A stretch of DNA of 64,000 nucleotides. Source: Fratercula arctica. Its lineage: Eukaryota > Chordata > Aves > Charadriiformes > Alcidae. Where the stretch lies: NCBI GenBank assembly GCA_947846985.1, contig CANTUZ010000014.1, positions 9,965,837 to 10,029,836 on the forward strand, read 5' to 3'. Position numbers and translations under genes: made by a program. Under the pieces are notes generated by a model, which saw nothing but the letters and a program-made list of their open reading frames with translations, was not told the DNA's origin and did no database searches. Of this stretch, positions 1-10,899 are shown piece after piece; position 1 is the first letter of the stretch; each line of letters opens with the position of its first letter.

Positions 1-500
1 GCCCACCGTAACTGTGCAACCCCCCTTAGCCCCCCATACCCTTCCCCATGCCCCCAGTTCCCATGCCAGTATTCCACATCTCCGCTCGTGCTCCCCATAC
101 CCCCTCCCAGTGCTCCCAGCCCACTCCCAGTGCTCTGTAACTGTATACCCCATCCCAGTATCCACTCGCTGCCTCCCAGCACTCCCAGTATTCCACGTAT
201 GCCATCCCAGTGCCTCCAAACACAGTCCCAGTCTCCCAGCCTCTTTCTCAGTGCCCCCGGATAACCCCCCAACTTCATCCCAGTCCTCCCAGTACCCCAT
301 ATACCTGCTCCCAGTGCCTCCAAACCCCATCCCAATGTGCCCCCAGTACCCCTCCACCACATCCCAGTGCTCCCAGTATCTCTTATACCCTCTCCCAGTG
401 CTTCCACACACCCTCCATAACCCATCCCAGTATCCCCCACATCCCTTCCCGGTACTCCTGAACCCCACCCAAGTGCTCCTGTTGCCCCCCAAGCCAGCCA
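1..500. repeat. Degenerate minisatellite in MVP intron
   Basis: The stretch is almost wholly built from short degenerate units of the form CCCAGTGCTCCCAGTAYCC, with long pyrimidine-rich runs. It sits just upstream of the first recognisable MVP exon and should be intronic. The reading frames open across it are composition artefacts, because a C-rich, stop-poor repeat stays open in several frames on both strands. Confidence 0.75.
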
Positions 501-578
501 GACACCCCCTTCCAGCGCTCCCAAGCCCTCCAGCGGCTGTCAGAGCCGGGCAGCACGCTGAGGTGGCTCTGGCTGCAG

Positions 579-3500
579 GTGCGGGTGGTGACAGGCCAGA
601 CCTACATGCTGACGGAGTCCGAGGAGCTGTGGGAGAAGGAGCTGCCCCCCGGGGTGGAGGCACTGCTGGCCGCAGCCCATGGAGACATCCGCGGCACGGA
701 TATCGGGGTCCAATCCTCCTCCAGCCCGGACGCTGGGGTCCCCCAACGTGACTGCACGCGCGCCATCACCTACCAGGTGCCCCACAATGCCGCTGTGCAG
801 GTCTACGACTACCGGGAGCGGCAGGCACGGTGAGCACCCGTGGTTCTGGGCATGGGGGAGGAGGGACATGGCAGGGCATGGAGGACGTAGTGGATGTACA
901 TACGAGGGGCGTGGGAGGAGGATGCGGGGATGGAGGGGACACCGAGGAGGGTGCTGGGCACCAGGGTGCAGGTGATGTTGCTGTGACCCCTGTGCCGTGG
1001 TGTGTCCTTGGTGTGTGACCACTGTCTTTGGCATGTCTGTGGCTGGCTGATGCTGGGCCCAGCGCTGGCGGTGCTGGGCCCCAGGGAGTAGCTGACGGTG
1101 TGGGGACTGGTGTGTCCTTGGCATGTGACCCATGTCCTTCACGTGTTTTTGGCATGTTGCAGAGTGGTGCTGGGTATACAGTTGGTCATGTAGGGCCCTG
1201 GGGAGCAAGTGACAGTGCAGGGACTCTTGTGTCACAGTATATCCTTGGCTTCAGTACGAGTCACACTGGGGATCCTGGGCTCCAGAGACCAGGGGGAGAG
1301 TCTGGAGCAAAGAAGATGTACCCTTGATAGAAGAGGTTCAGGTCAAAGAATACTTAAACGAATGTATAGGTCCATGAGCCCTAATGGGATGCAACTACAA
1401 GTGCTGAAGGAGCTGGCTGATGTCATTAAGAGGACACTCGATAATCTTTGATCAATCATGGCAACTGGGAGAAGTGTCCAAAGACGGGAAAGCTCACCCT
1501 CATCTTCCAGAAGGGCAAGAAGGAGGACCCAGGGAACTCCAGGCTGCTCAGCCTCGCCTCGATCCCTGGGAAGGTGATGGAGCAGCTCATCCTAGAAACC
1601 ATTTCCAGGCATGCGAAGGACAAGATCATCAGGAGCTGTCAGCATGGATTCACCAAGGGCAAGACATGTTTGACCAACCTGATGAACATCTCTGATGAAA
1701 TGCCTGGGTTTGTAGATGAGGGGAGAGCAGTGGCTATTGTCTACTCAGACTTCAGGAAGTCCTTCAACACTGTCTCCCACAAGGTCCTCATAGAGAAGCT
1801 GATGAAGTTTGGGCTGGATGAGCAGAGAGGGGGGACTGAAAACTGGCTGAATGGCCAGGCCCAGAGCGTGGTGATCAGTGGCACAAGCTCTAGTTGGAGG
1901 ACAGTAGCTAGTGGTGTACCTCAGGGGTGAATACTGGGTCCAGTCCTGTTTAGCATCTTCATTACTGAGCTGGATGATGGGGCAGAGGGTACCCTCAGCA
2001 AGTTCGCAGAGGACACCTGAGACGCCAGAGTCAGGCAGCCATCCTGAGGGACCTCAACAGGCTGGAGAAACGGGCTGGCAGGAACCTCATGAAGACCAAC
2101 AAGTGGAAGTTCAAAGTCCTGGCCCTGGGGAGGGACAACCCCGTGCACCGGTATATGCTGGGGGCTGAACGGCTGGAAAGCAGCTCAGCAGAAAAGGACC
2201 TGGGGTCCTGATGGACACCAAGCTGGTGGCAAAGGTGGCGAATGGTGTCCTGGGCTGCACTAGGGGTGTTCCCAGGAGGTGGGGGACCTCATCCTTCCCC
2301 TCAGCACTGGTGAGGCCCCACCTGGAGTGCTGTGTCCAGTGCTGGGCTCCCCAGTACAAGAGAGACGTGGACATGCCAAGGAAAGCCCGCAAAGACGGCG
2401 AAGGGACTGGAGCATCTCTTCTACAAGGAAAGGCTGAGAGAGCTGGGACTGTTCAGCCTGGAGAAGAGAAGGCTCCGGGGGATCTTATCAATGTATATAA
2501 ATACCTGACGGTTGGGTGCAGAGAGGACAGTGACAGGACCAGAGGCAACGGGCACAAACTGGAGGTTCCCTCTGAACATCAGGAAGCACTTTCACTGTGA
2601 GGGGGACCGAGCACCGGCACAGGTTGCCCAGGGAAGTTGAGGAGTCCCTATCCATGGAGATAATCGAAAGCCACCTAAACATGGTCCTGGGCAACCAGCT
2701 CCAGGTGGCCCTGCTTGACCGGGGGGTTGGACAAGATGGTCTTCAGAGGTCCCTCCCCACCTCACCCATACTGTGGTTCTGCAATACGTCCTTGGCCTGT
2801 CTTTGTCTTGTGAGCTTCATCCTTGGCACATGTCCATTGGTACGTCACAAGATGATGTCGCGCACCCACGTCGCAGCATGTCTTTGGCCTGGCAGGGTGG
2901 CTCAGGGCCACCGCGGAGCAGGTGACGGTGCTGGGCCCAACATGTGGTGGCTTGTCCTTGGCGTCCTCCGGTCCCCTCCTGTGCAGGGTGGTGCCCCCAG
3001 CATGTCACCCATGCCCTTGACGCGCTCTCGTCCTGTCGCAGGGTGGTGCTGGGCCCCGAGCTGGTGGTGCTGGGCCCCGGGGAGCAGCTGACGGTCCTGT
3101 CCCTCTCGGCGGGGCGCCCCAAGCGTCCCCACGCCCGCCGCAGCCTCTGCCTCCGCCTGGGGCCCGACTTCTGCGCTGACATCGTCACCATCGAGACGGC
3201 CGACCACGCCCGCCTCCAGCTCCAGCTGGCCTACAACTGGTGGGCAGGCCTCAGGGGCGGGGCTTGGGCGGGGAGGGCGGGGACAGCTTTGGGGTGGGGC
3301 AGGACCAGGGGCGTGAGGCCATTGGTTGAGCTGGGGGTGTGGCCTGGGTCTTGGGGCGTGGTCAGATGTTGTGGGTGGGGGCCATACAAGGGGGTGTGGC
3401 TTGGGCATTGGGGGTGTGGTCTGTGTGGGCGGGGCTACGCAAGGGGGTGTGGCCTCGGTGGCATGGTCATGCAGCATGGGCGGGGCTACTCAAGTGGGCT

Positions 3501-6331
3501 TGGCTTGGGGCATTGGGGGCGTGGTCGGTGTGGGCGGGGCTAGGCAGAGGGTGTGGCCTCAGTGTTGGGGCATCGTCAGGCACTATGGGTGGGGCTAGAT
3601 GGGGGTGTGGCTTGGATATTGGGGACGTGGTCATATATTGTGAGCAGGGCTAGGCAGGGGGGCGTGGCCCCGGCATTGAGGGTGTGGCCAGACTGTGGGC
3701 GGGGCTAGACGAGGGGTGTGGCCTGGCTATTGGGGCGTGGTCAGACAGTGTGGGTGCGGCTATGGTCTTGGTGTTGGGGGAGTGGTCAGGATGTGTGGGT
3801 GGGGCTAGGCAAGGGAGGTTGGCCTGTGTCTTGGGGGCGTGGTCAGGCGCTATGGGCAGGGCTTGGTGTGGGCGTGGTCAGCCATTGTGGGTGGGGCATC
3901 TAGGAGAGGGCGTGGTCTGCAGCCAGGGGGCGGGGCTTAACAGCCAGGCAGATCCAGGTGACCAATGGCCTTGAGGTGGGTGTGGCCCCGGGATGGGGTG
4001 GGGTTATGGCAGTGGGCGGGGCCTGAGGGTGGATCCTACCCCCCCACCCCCCCACAGGCACTTCGAGGTGCCCAAGGACCCCAAGGAGCTGGGGCGCCTC
4101 TTCAGCGTCCCCGACTTCGTGGGCGACGCCTGCAAGTCCCTGGCCTCCCGCGTGCGTGGCGCCGTGGCGGCCGTCACCTTCGACGACTTCCATAAGGTCT
4201 CCTCGGCTGCCCCCCCAACGCAGCCCCTCCCTTGGGCACAACCACCCCCACTTCCACCCGCCTCACCCACATCCTCGTGCCCCCCGCCATGTCACCCTGG
4301 GTCCCTGATGTCCCGTTGAGTCCTTGATGTCCCCAAGTGTCTTGCGTATCTCTGACATCCCAAGAACTCAAGGAGGTTGATCTGCTCAGCCATGCTTGGC
4401 TTTGATGAAGCCCCACGTGTTCCCAATATCCCCCCGTGTCCCCAGTGCCCCAACATCCTTAATGTCCCCCCCAGGGGACTCCGATGTCCCCAAATGTCTC
4501 ACATGTCTCTGCTGTCCCCAGAACTCCAATCGTCTCATCTGCTCAGCCGTGTTTGGCTTCGATGAGGGCGGGCGGCTGCGGGAGCAGCTCCGCTTTGCCC
4601 CCAATGGGCTGGTGGTGACGAGCGTCGACATCCAAAGCGTGGAGCCCGTGGACCAGCGCACCCGCGATGCCCTCCAGCGCAGTGTCCAGCTGGCCATTGA
4701 GATCGCCACCAACTCCCAGGAGGCCGCAGCCAGGTCCCCATGTCACCTCCTGTCCCCCCCGGGTCACCTCACGTCCCACCAGGTTCCTCCTGTGTCCCTC
4801 CAGTGCATCTTCCAGCTGGAAATCATCAGCACTAACTCCCAGGAGGCCTCTGACAGGCCTTGGTGTCCTTTGCATCCCCAAGTGTCCCCCTCCATGTCCC
4901 TTAAGCCCCCCCATCTCCTCCAATGCTCTCCCCATATTGCCATATCGCCTGTGTCCCTCCATGTGCCCCCCCATGTCCCTAAATGTCCCCTACACCCGTG
5001 TCCCCCATACCAACCATGTCCCCCCACCCCCCTACATCCCCCATGTCCTCCACCCCACCAGCCCCCCCCCCATGTCCCCCCGTGTCCCCCGCACCCCCCG
5101 ACCCCTCGCTCCCTGTCCCCAGGCACGAGGCGGAGCGGCTGGCGCAGGAGGCCCGGGGACGCCTGGAGCGGCAGCGCCTGCTGGACCAGGCGGAGGCCGA
5201 GCGGGCGCGCAGGGAGCTGCTGGAGCTGGAGGCGCTCAGGTCGGCCATCTTCCTGGGGGACGAGGGGGTGCGGGGCAGGTTCTGCGGCGGGCAGGGGGGT
5301 GTGACTGCCCTTCCCTGTCTCCTCCCTTCTCCCCAGTGCGGCGGTGGAGAGTGCGGGGGCGGCGCGGGCAGAGGCGCAGGCCCGGGCGGAGGCCGCCCGC
5401 ATCGAGGGGGAGGCGGCCATCCAGCAGGCCAAGCTGAAGGCGGAGGCCATCGCCATCGAGACGGTGCGGGGGGGGGGGGGGGGGGGGGGGAGCCGGGGCC
5501 TGCTGGGGGAGGTGCCCTGCGCTGGCCACGCCCCCGGGGAGAGCTGTGGGGTGGGGGCGTGTCCCCCTGGTGTCCCCACCCAATGGGGGGTGAAGCCTCG
5601 GGATGGGGGTGTTGTCCCCGTGGTGTCCCACCCAATGGAGGTGGAGCTGTGGGGTGGGGGCGTGTCCTGGCGGTGTCCCCGCCCCCAGGAGGCAGAGCCT
5701 CGGGGGGGGGGGGGCATGTTCCTGTGGTATCCCTGCCCAATGGAGGTGGAGTTGTGGGGTGGGGGCGTATCCCAATGGTGTCCCCGCCCAATGGAGGCGG
5801 CTCTGTGGGGTTGGGGGGCGTGTCCCGACGTTTCCCCGCCCCCAGGAGGCGGAGCTGTCGCGGCAGGAGCGGCTGCAGGCGCAGGAGGTGCGGGCGCAGC
5901 GGGCGCGGGGGGAGGCGGAGGCGGCGCGGGCCCAGGCGCTGGCAGACGTGGAGGCCTCGCGGGTGCGGGAGGTGGCGGCCGCCCTGGGGCCCGAAACCAT
6001 CCGAGACATCGCCCGGGCCGGGCCCGAGCTCCAGGTGAGGGGAAGGGGGGGGGTGTCTCTGCGGTGTGGGAGGGCTTTCCTGGGCGTGGCACTTCCGGGG
6101 GGTGGAGTCTCCATGGGTGGGGGCTCCATGGGGCGGGGGTTGGGGGGCGTGGCCTGACGGGAGGGGGGGGGTGTGTGTGTGTCCCAGGTGAAGCTGCTGC
6201 AGGGCCTGGGGCTGCAGTCCACCCTCATCACCGACGGCAACGCCCCCCTCAACCTCTTCACCACTGCCCGGGGGCTGCTGGGGCTGGCCCCGCTCCTGGA
6301 GAGCTCCGCCCCCCAGGGCCCCGCCCTCTGA
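579..6331 (+). CDS. MVP: Major vault protein, C-terminal half (8 exons; 5' part outside window)
   Basis: MVP is the shell protein of the cytoplasmic vault ribonucleoprotein particle. Exons read by eye are 579-829, 3042-3239, 4058-4196, 4522-4733, 5123-5239, 5337-5463, 5846-6034 and 6188-6331 (TGA stop). All junctions are GT-AG, phases agree throughout, and they join into about 458 codons, against about 893 for the whole human protein. The first exon carries the end of the MVP repeat region (motifs [29 protein letters not shown]). The next two encode the shoulder domain ([42 protein letters not shown]). The later exons encode the Glu/Arg/Ala-rich cap helix coiled coil and the cap ring (STLITDG). 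No frameshift or stop is seen. Earlier exons should lie left of position 1. The gene is extremely GC rich, unlike the ACADM region. Confidence 0.95.
944..1220 (+). repeat. Degenerate copies of an MVP exon start (left block)
   Basis: Three segments, about 944-985, 1045-1105 and 1157-1220, resemble the 3' splice site and first 55-60 bases of the MVP exon that starts at 3042. Shared blocks include GTGGTGCTGGG, GGGCCCYRGGGAG and AGYTGACGGTG. They are separated by a repeated linker of the type GTGTCCTTGGCATGTGACC. The copy at 1163 keeps an AG acceptor (TTGCAG). The period is about 105-115 bp. A CR1 element splits this block from the matching right block. Confidence 0.75.
1345..2785 (+). mobile_element. 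CR1 LINE, 5'-truncated, in MVP intron
   Basis: This is a non-LTR retrotransposon of the chicken repeat 1 family in the same sense as MVP. A degenerate reverse transcriptase reading frame is clear between about 1448 and 1930, with motifs such as [27 protein letters not shown] and GVPQG. The usual CR1 downstream part follows (TGAGGCCCCACCTGGAGTGC, then a 3' end near TTCTGCAATA). Stops and frameshifts break the frame, so it is inactive. It sits between two blocks of MVP exon-like repeats, so it inserted into the array or separated it later. Confidence 0.9.
2892..3000 (+). repeat. Degenerate copies of an MVP exon start (right block)
   Basis: Segments at about 2892-2938 and 2978-3000 again resemble the acceptor and start of the exon at 3042. 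The first has GGCAG then GGTGGCTCAGGGCC and GGAGCAGGTGACGGTG. The second has GTGCAG then GGTGGTGCC. They lie immediately before the true acceptor at 3040-3041 and continue the series seen at 944-1220. Both keep an AG acceptor-like end. Confidence 0.7.
3245..4040 (+). repeat. GC-rich minisatellite in MVP intron
   Basis: The intron between the exons ending at 3239 and starting at 4058 is a degenerate tandem array. A unit of roughly 50-58 bp reads like GGGCGGGGCTAGGCAAGGGG, GTGTGGCCTTGG, CATTGGGGGC, GTGGTCAG. The landmark GTGGTCAG recurs near 3357, 3519, 3628, 3736, 3782, 3837 and 3873. Strand asymmetry is strong, G on the plus strand. Long reading frames here are repeat artefacts. Unlike the other MVP arrays, I do not see exon sequence inside this unit. 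Confidence 0.8.
4330..4412 (+). pseudogene. Pseudo-exon: partial copy of the MVP exon at 4522
   Basis: This is a diverged copy of the 5' end of the next exon, 157 bp upstream of it. An AG acceptor is kept (CCCAAG then AACTC at 4365), and the translation from 4365 reads [17 protein letters not shown]. The true exon from 4522 reads [17 protein letters not shown]. Flanking intron words such as TGTCT and the C-rich tract match too. Similarity fades after about 4412, so this copies the exon start only. It lacks a convincing donor and is probably not spliced in. Confidence 0.85.
4794..4857 (+). pseudogene. Pseudo-exon: partial copy of the 3' end of the same MVP exon
   Basis: This copies the 3' end of the exon 4522-4733, 123 bp downstream of it. 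The true exon end reads [21 protein letters not shown], and the copy reads [20 protein letters not shown] in an open frame. The base match includes CTCCAG, GTCCAGCTGG-like and AACTCCCAGGAGGCC. The true donor (CAG then GTCCCC) is replaced by CAG then GCCTTG, so the copy has lost its donor. Together with the copy at 4365 it flanks the real exon on both sides. Confidence 0.85.
5464..5845 (+). repeat. Tandem array derived from the next MVP exon's acceptor
   Basis: After a run of more than 20 G (5465-5490) the intron consists of units of 51-54 bp. Landmarks CAATGGAGG or CAGGAGG fall at 5581, 5633, 5686, 5738 and 5789, and the real exon junction is at 5843. Each unit resembles the 3' splice site and first bases of the exon beginning at 5846 (GAGGCGGAGCTGTCGCGG). 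The unit at 5686 even keeps a C-rich tract, a CAG acceptor and GAGGCAGAGCC. Confidence 0.85.
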
Positions 6332-6390
6332 GCACCCAGGCATCCGGGCTGTCCCCCCCCTACCTCCCCCAGGACCGTCCGGAGCAGCCC

Positions 6391-6396
6391 AATAAA
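6391..6396 (+). other. MVP polyadenylation signal
   Basis: AATAAA lies 60 bases after the MVP stop codon, followed by a GT-rich stretch (GCAGCGGTGGTGTCTG). This is a normal spacing for a short avian 3' UTR. Confidence 0.85.
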
Positions 6397-6429
6397 GGGA
6401 GCGGTTGGCAGCGGTGGTGTCTGCGTGAT

Positions 6430-7490
6430 GTCACAGTGACATCAGGGCCGGGGGCGGTGACGTCAGAGGTGGCGGGGGGGGAGCTTGGAAGTGCGGCTGC
6501 AGAAGCAGCGACTCCCCGCTGCTGGTGGGTGGGTGAGGGGGAGTGTTCTGTGATGTCAGCCATGAGGGCAAGCGGGGGCAGCCCCGTGGTGGCCCCGGGG
6601 GTGTCAGGAGCTGTGAGGTCACCAGCAGTTGGGTACAGGGACTAGTGACATCACTGCGATGTCACAGCGACGCAGCCCACAGGATCGAGGGATCATGGGT
6701 CTGGAGGGAGCGGGGGGGACACAGTGATCCCCCCACGATATGGGGGGCACAGCAACCCCCACATCTTGACCTGGTAATACCCAACCTTTGCCCACCCGCG
6801 ACAGGGGTGGGGGCTGCCATGGGGGCGTCAGGCCGGATCCAGGAGCCCACGGGAGCCCCTGGCCCCTCTCCCACGTGGTTTCCCTCGCTCCACTCTTCCC
6901 AGTCGCCGCCCCATGGACCCCCCACGACCCCATGGGCTGGCTCCAGGTGATGCGCTCGTTAGGAAGGGGTTCAATAAGCAGGTGGGACGGACAGCGCTGG
7001 TGATGCCTAGGGCACGGCGTGACCAACCAGCAGGCACAGTGGGCCCTTTTGGTCCATTTTTCCCCAACTTGTTCTTCCCCAAATCCTCTGGATCCTTCCT
7101 TAGGTTCCTCTGCAAAACATCTTGCGTGATGCCAAGACATTCATCCCCAGCATCCCTTGAGGTGTCCCGTGGGTGTGCTGGCCCTTAACTCACCACAACG
7201 GGTTTCTACCTGCACCGTGGGGCTGAGGCTCTTCCCAGCACAGGAGCCCGGGTGGGCTGCGCCTTCTTTTGGGTTCCTGCTGCCGTGTCCTTGCCTCTGC
7301 CCTCCTCTGGGCTTGTGAAGATGCGTGGGCCCATGAGTCCTGTGGTGGGACACGGAGAAGATGCTGTGGGATAGTTTCTGGGGAAGGGAAGGGTCCTCCA
7401 CCTGCCGTTCTCTGTTGAGGGTGTGCAGAGAAGGTTTTATCACACCAGCTGATGTCCCCCCGCAACTTCCAGGTGTAACTTCCAGCCTCT
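6430..7490. other. Intergenic, GC-rich, no gene seen
   Basis: This is the 3' flank of MVP. No exon, RNA gene or clear mobile element is recognised. Open frames on both strands look like composition effects. Confidence 0.5.
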
Positions 7491-7494
7491 CTCC

Positions 7495-8320
7495 TTGTGG
7501 GGACACCTCCCACCAGCCCAGGTTGCTCCAAGCCCCGTCCAACCTGGCCTTGAACCCCTCCAGGGATGGGGCAGCCACAGCTTCTCTGGGCAACCTGGGC
7601 CAGGGGCTCACCCCCCTCACAGCAAACAATTTCTGCCTCAGATCTCATCTAAATCGCCCCTCTTTCAGTGTAAAACCCTTCCCCCTCGTCCCATGGCTCC
7701 CCTCCCTGCTCCAGAGTCCCTCCCCAGCTTTCCTGGAGCCCCTTTAGGGCCTGGCAGGGGCTGGAAGGTCTCCCCGGAGCCTTCTCTTCTCCAGGCTGAA
7801 CCCCCCCAGCTCTTTCAGCCTGTCCCCACAGCAGAGGGGCTCCAGCCCTCCCAGCATCTCCAGGGCCTCCTCTGGCCCCACTCCAACAGCTCCGTGTCCT
7901 TCTGCTGTTGGTGTCCTGCAGGGGGGTCTCCCCCGAGCGGAGCAGAGGGGCAGAATCCGCCCCACCCCACCCCACCCCTGCCCACGCTGCTGGGGATGCA
8001 GCCCAGGATGCGGGGGGCTTTCTGGGCTGCCAGCGCACGTTGCCGGCTCATGGCCAGCTTTTCACCCCCTAGGCCTTCTCAGCAGAGCTGCTCTCCATCC
8101 CTCCATCCCCAGCCTGTGCTGAGACCGGGGCTTGCCCTGACCCGGGTGCAGGACCCTGCACTTGGCCTGGTTGAACCTCATGAGGTTCACACTGACTTGA
8201 CTTCTTGAGAACGTCCAGGTCCCTCTGAACGGCATCCCGTCCCTCTGGCAAATCACCTGCGCCACTCAGCCTGGTATCACCTGCCACAAGACGACGTGTG
8301 GCGTCCTGCAGGCAGCCAAC
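7495..8320 (-). mobile_element. CR1 LINE 3' part, antisense
   Basis: This is the reverse complement of the CR1 3' region. Diagnostic blocks are the complement of CAGAGAAGCTGTGGCTGCCC, of GGTTCAAGGCCAGGTTGGAC (near 7550), and of GGAGAAGGCTCCGGGGAGAC (near 7780). It carries only the region after the reverse transcriptase domain and has no intact frame. The same subfamily recurs at 16.3, 39.3 and 47.2 kb. Confidence 0.9.
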
Positions 8321-8329
8321 GCTGACCCG

Positions 8330-9020
8330 CAAGAGATGCAGGTGGGCATGGGTGCACCCTGCTCGGGGCTGGCACGTGTGTCACCAGGGGTTGTCCACAG
8401 CACCTAGGTGTAAGCTGGACTATCGGTCAGTCTCCTCAATGCCCATGATTGCACATGGGCAATCTATCTAAATAGATGCAATAAATAACTATTCAAATAG
8501 GGAAAGAATCAGCAGACCGTAAAGGGCACTCTTTGAGGCAGAGCTCTGAAGAGACGCTGTGAGTCCTTCAAGAGGTCAGGACAATAGGAATACGGCAGCC
8601 TGGGACAGGCAAGGCTGCCACAGCTTCATGGCCTCAAAGTGCAACCAGCAGTGAGGCTTAGACGTGTTGTTTGGGGTTCACCTGGGGAGGTCTGGATGGG
8701 GGGGGCTGCAGGGGTGGCCCCGGAGAGAAGAGACCAGGGGCTGCCCCCATGTCAAGCGGAGACAGTTCCAGACGGCTCCAAAACAAACCCCCCACCAGGA
8801 CCCACAGCCAGGCACAGAGCCAGCAGACCCAGGAATCACGGCTGCCCCATTGCCCCTGAGCCACATGGGACTCCCCCCCGCCCCCGGCCATCCAGGCTCT
8901 TGCTGCAGCCACCAGCCCTGCCCAGCCATCTCCCAAGAGGTCCCAGAGCTTCTGGGGCTTGGCTCAGGGCCAACGAGCCCTATGCCAACAGCCATGAAAT
9001 AGCTCCTTAAGACCTTCCCA
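8330..9020. other. Intergenic, nothing recognised
   Basis: No exon or known repeat is recognised here. A short AT-rich patch near 8,455-8,500 separates two CR1 copies. Part of the right side could be 5' CR1 sequence too diverged to call. Confidence 0.4.
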
Positions 9021-9029
9021 GTGAAGACG

Positions 9030-10890
9030 CTCCCATCGAGAGCAAGAACACTCTCCTGCAAGCACAAGAACGTCCCCTTTAAAGGTAATGGAAGTAGGAG
9101 GAGCAAGACACCCCCTTGGCTTAACTGTGAGCTTCTGAGTCTGCTCAAAACCAAAAGAGAAGCGTTCCAGAGATGGAAAAGTGGACAAATGCTGATTGAG
9201 AACTACAGGGGCGTTGCCAGGGCGTGCAGAGATGCAGTTAGAAAGGCAAAAAGCTCAGCTCGAATTGAAACTGGCCGGAGATGTCAAAAACTACAAGAAA
9301 GGGGTCTTCGGGTACACAAACAAGCTGAAATGGAAGGAAAATATTGTCCCGCTGTTAAACAGGAGAGGTGAATTAGTCACTACCACTGGAAAGGCAGAGG
9401 GTCTCCGCACTTTCACCTCAGCGTGCGCCAGCTCTGCTGGGCCTTGGGAACAACAATCCGGGTTGACGCAAACCCAAACCCACCGTCAGTGAAGGAAGAG
9501 TTGGTGGGTGAACTGTTACGGGAGCTTGACCCCTGCCAATGGATGGGCCCTGCCAACGGTGTGAAGAGAGCTGGCTGACGTCATTGTGAGGCCGCTCTCC
9601 ATAATCCTTGAGAAGTTGTGGAGACCGCGGGAACATCCCAGAAGACTGGAAGAAGGCTAATGTCTTCTGCAAGAAAGGCTTAAAGGAGGATCCAGGAAGT
9701 TACAGACCCATCAGTCTTACTTCAGTCCCTCAGAAAGTTATGGAATGAATCCTCCTGGGGATGACTGCAAGTCAAATGAAGCATGTGATTGGGAAAAGCC
9801 ACCACAGATTCACCAAGGGCAAATCATGCTTGACAAACCCCATTGCCTTCCACGACAAAGTGACCTGCTCGGTTGATGTGGGGCGAGCGGTGGACATTGT
9901 CTGCCTGGATTTCTCCAAGGCTTTCAACACGGTTCCCTGCAGCCTCCTCCCAGAGAAACTGACGCCTTACAGTGGTGGTCAATAGTTCCTTCTCAAACTG
10001 GCAACCTGTCACAAGTGCGGTCCCCCAGGGATCGATACTGGGGCCTACGCTGTTTAATATCTTCATAAGTGAGCTGGAAGATGGGATCAAGTGTACCCTG
10101 ATGAAGTTTGCTGATGATAGCAGAGTGGGGAAGTAGACACTTGGGAAGGGAGAGCCACCCAGCAGGAAGCCCTGGATCAGCTGGGAAGAGTGGGGTAACA
10201 AGAACCTTATGAAGTTCAACAAGGACAAGTGTAAGGTCTTGCACCAGGGAAAACACAATCCAGGAGCGCAGCAAAGGCTGGGATCTACCTGGCTGGGGAG
10301 AAGCTCTGTGGACAGGGATGTGGGGGTCCTGGTCCCACTCTACTCGTCACTTGTCAGGCCCCACCTGGAACACTGTGTTCAGTTTTGGTCCCCGCTATAT
10401 AAAACAGATGTGGACAGGCCGGAGAGGGTCCAGAGAAGGGCTGCCAAGATGATCCAAGGACTGGGAAGACTGGCATGTGAGGAAAGGCTGAGAGAACCGA
10501 GCTCGTTCAGCTTTGAGAAAAGGAGGCTCAGGGGAGACCTTACTACCACGTTCCAGCATTTAAAGGGTGGCTACAGAGAAGATGGAGGCTCCCTGTTTAC
10601 AAGGAGTCACATGGAAAAGAGGAGGGGTAACGGGTACAAGTTACTCCTGAGGAGATTCCGATTGGACGCAAGAGGAAAATTTTTCACTGTGAGAACAACC
10701 AGCCACTGGAATAATCTCCCCGGGGAAGCAGGGGATTCCCCATCATTGGATGCCCCTAAGATGCAGCTGGACAGGCTGCCGGGCCATCTTGTCTAGACTG
10801 TGCTTTTGCCAAGAAAGGTTGGACCAGGTGATCCTCAAAGTCCCTTCCAACCTGGGATTCTGCAACTCTGCGATAATTCTGTGATTCTCT
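9030..10890 (+). mobile_element. CR1 LINE, long but degenerate
   Basis: This is the longest CR1 in the window. It starts in the linker between endonuclease and reverse transcriptase (around 9130-9370), then gives a broken RT domain (HHRFTKGKSCLTN and VCLDFSKAFNTVP near 9800-9930, [13 protein letters not shown] near 10,040). It continues through the 3' segment (VRPHLEHCVQFWSPLYK near 10,350) to a typical 3' tail with ATTCTGTGATTCT near 10,877. Several frameshifts and stops split it into pieces. Confidence 0.92.
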
Positions 10891-10899
10891 GAAGACACG

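Noticed and set aside
4764..6343. Two minus-strand open frames of more than 440 codons opposite the MVP exons
   Set aside because: They lie antisense to well-supported MVP exons and introns in very GC-rich DNA, where stops are rare. Their translations are Pro/Arg/Ala/Gly-rich with no domain.
5344..6645. A 433-codon plus-strand frame running through MVP exons and introns
   Set aside because: It coincides with the true MVP frame only inside exon 5337-5463. The rest is translated minisatellite intron and out-of-frame exon.
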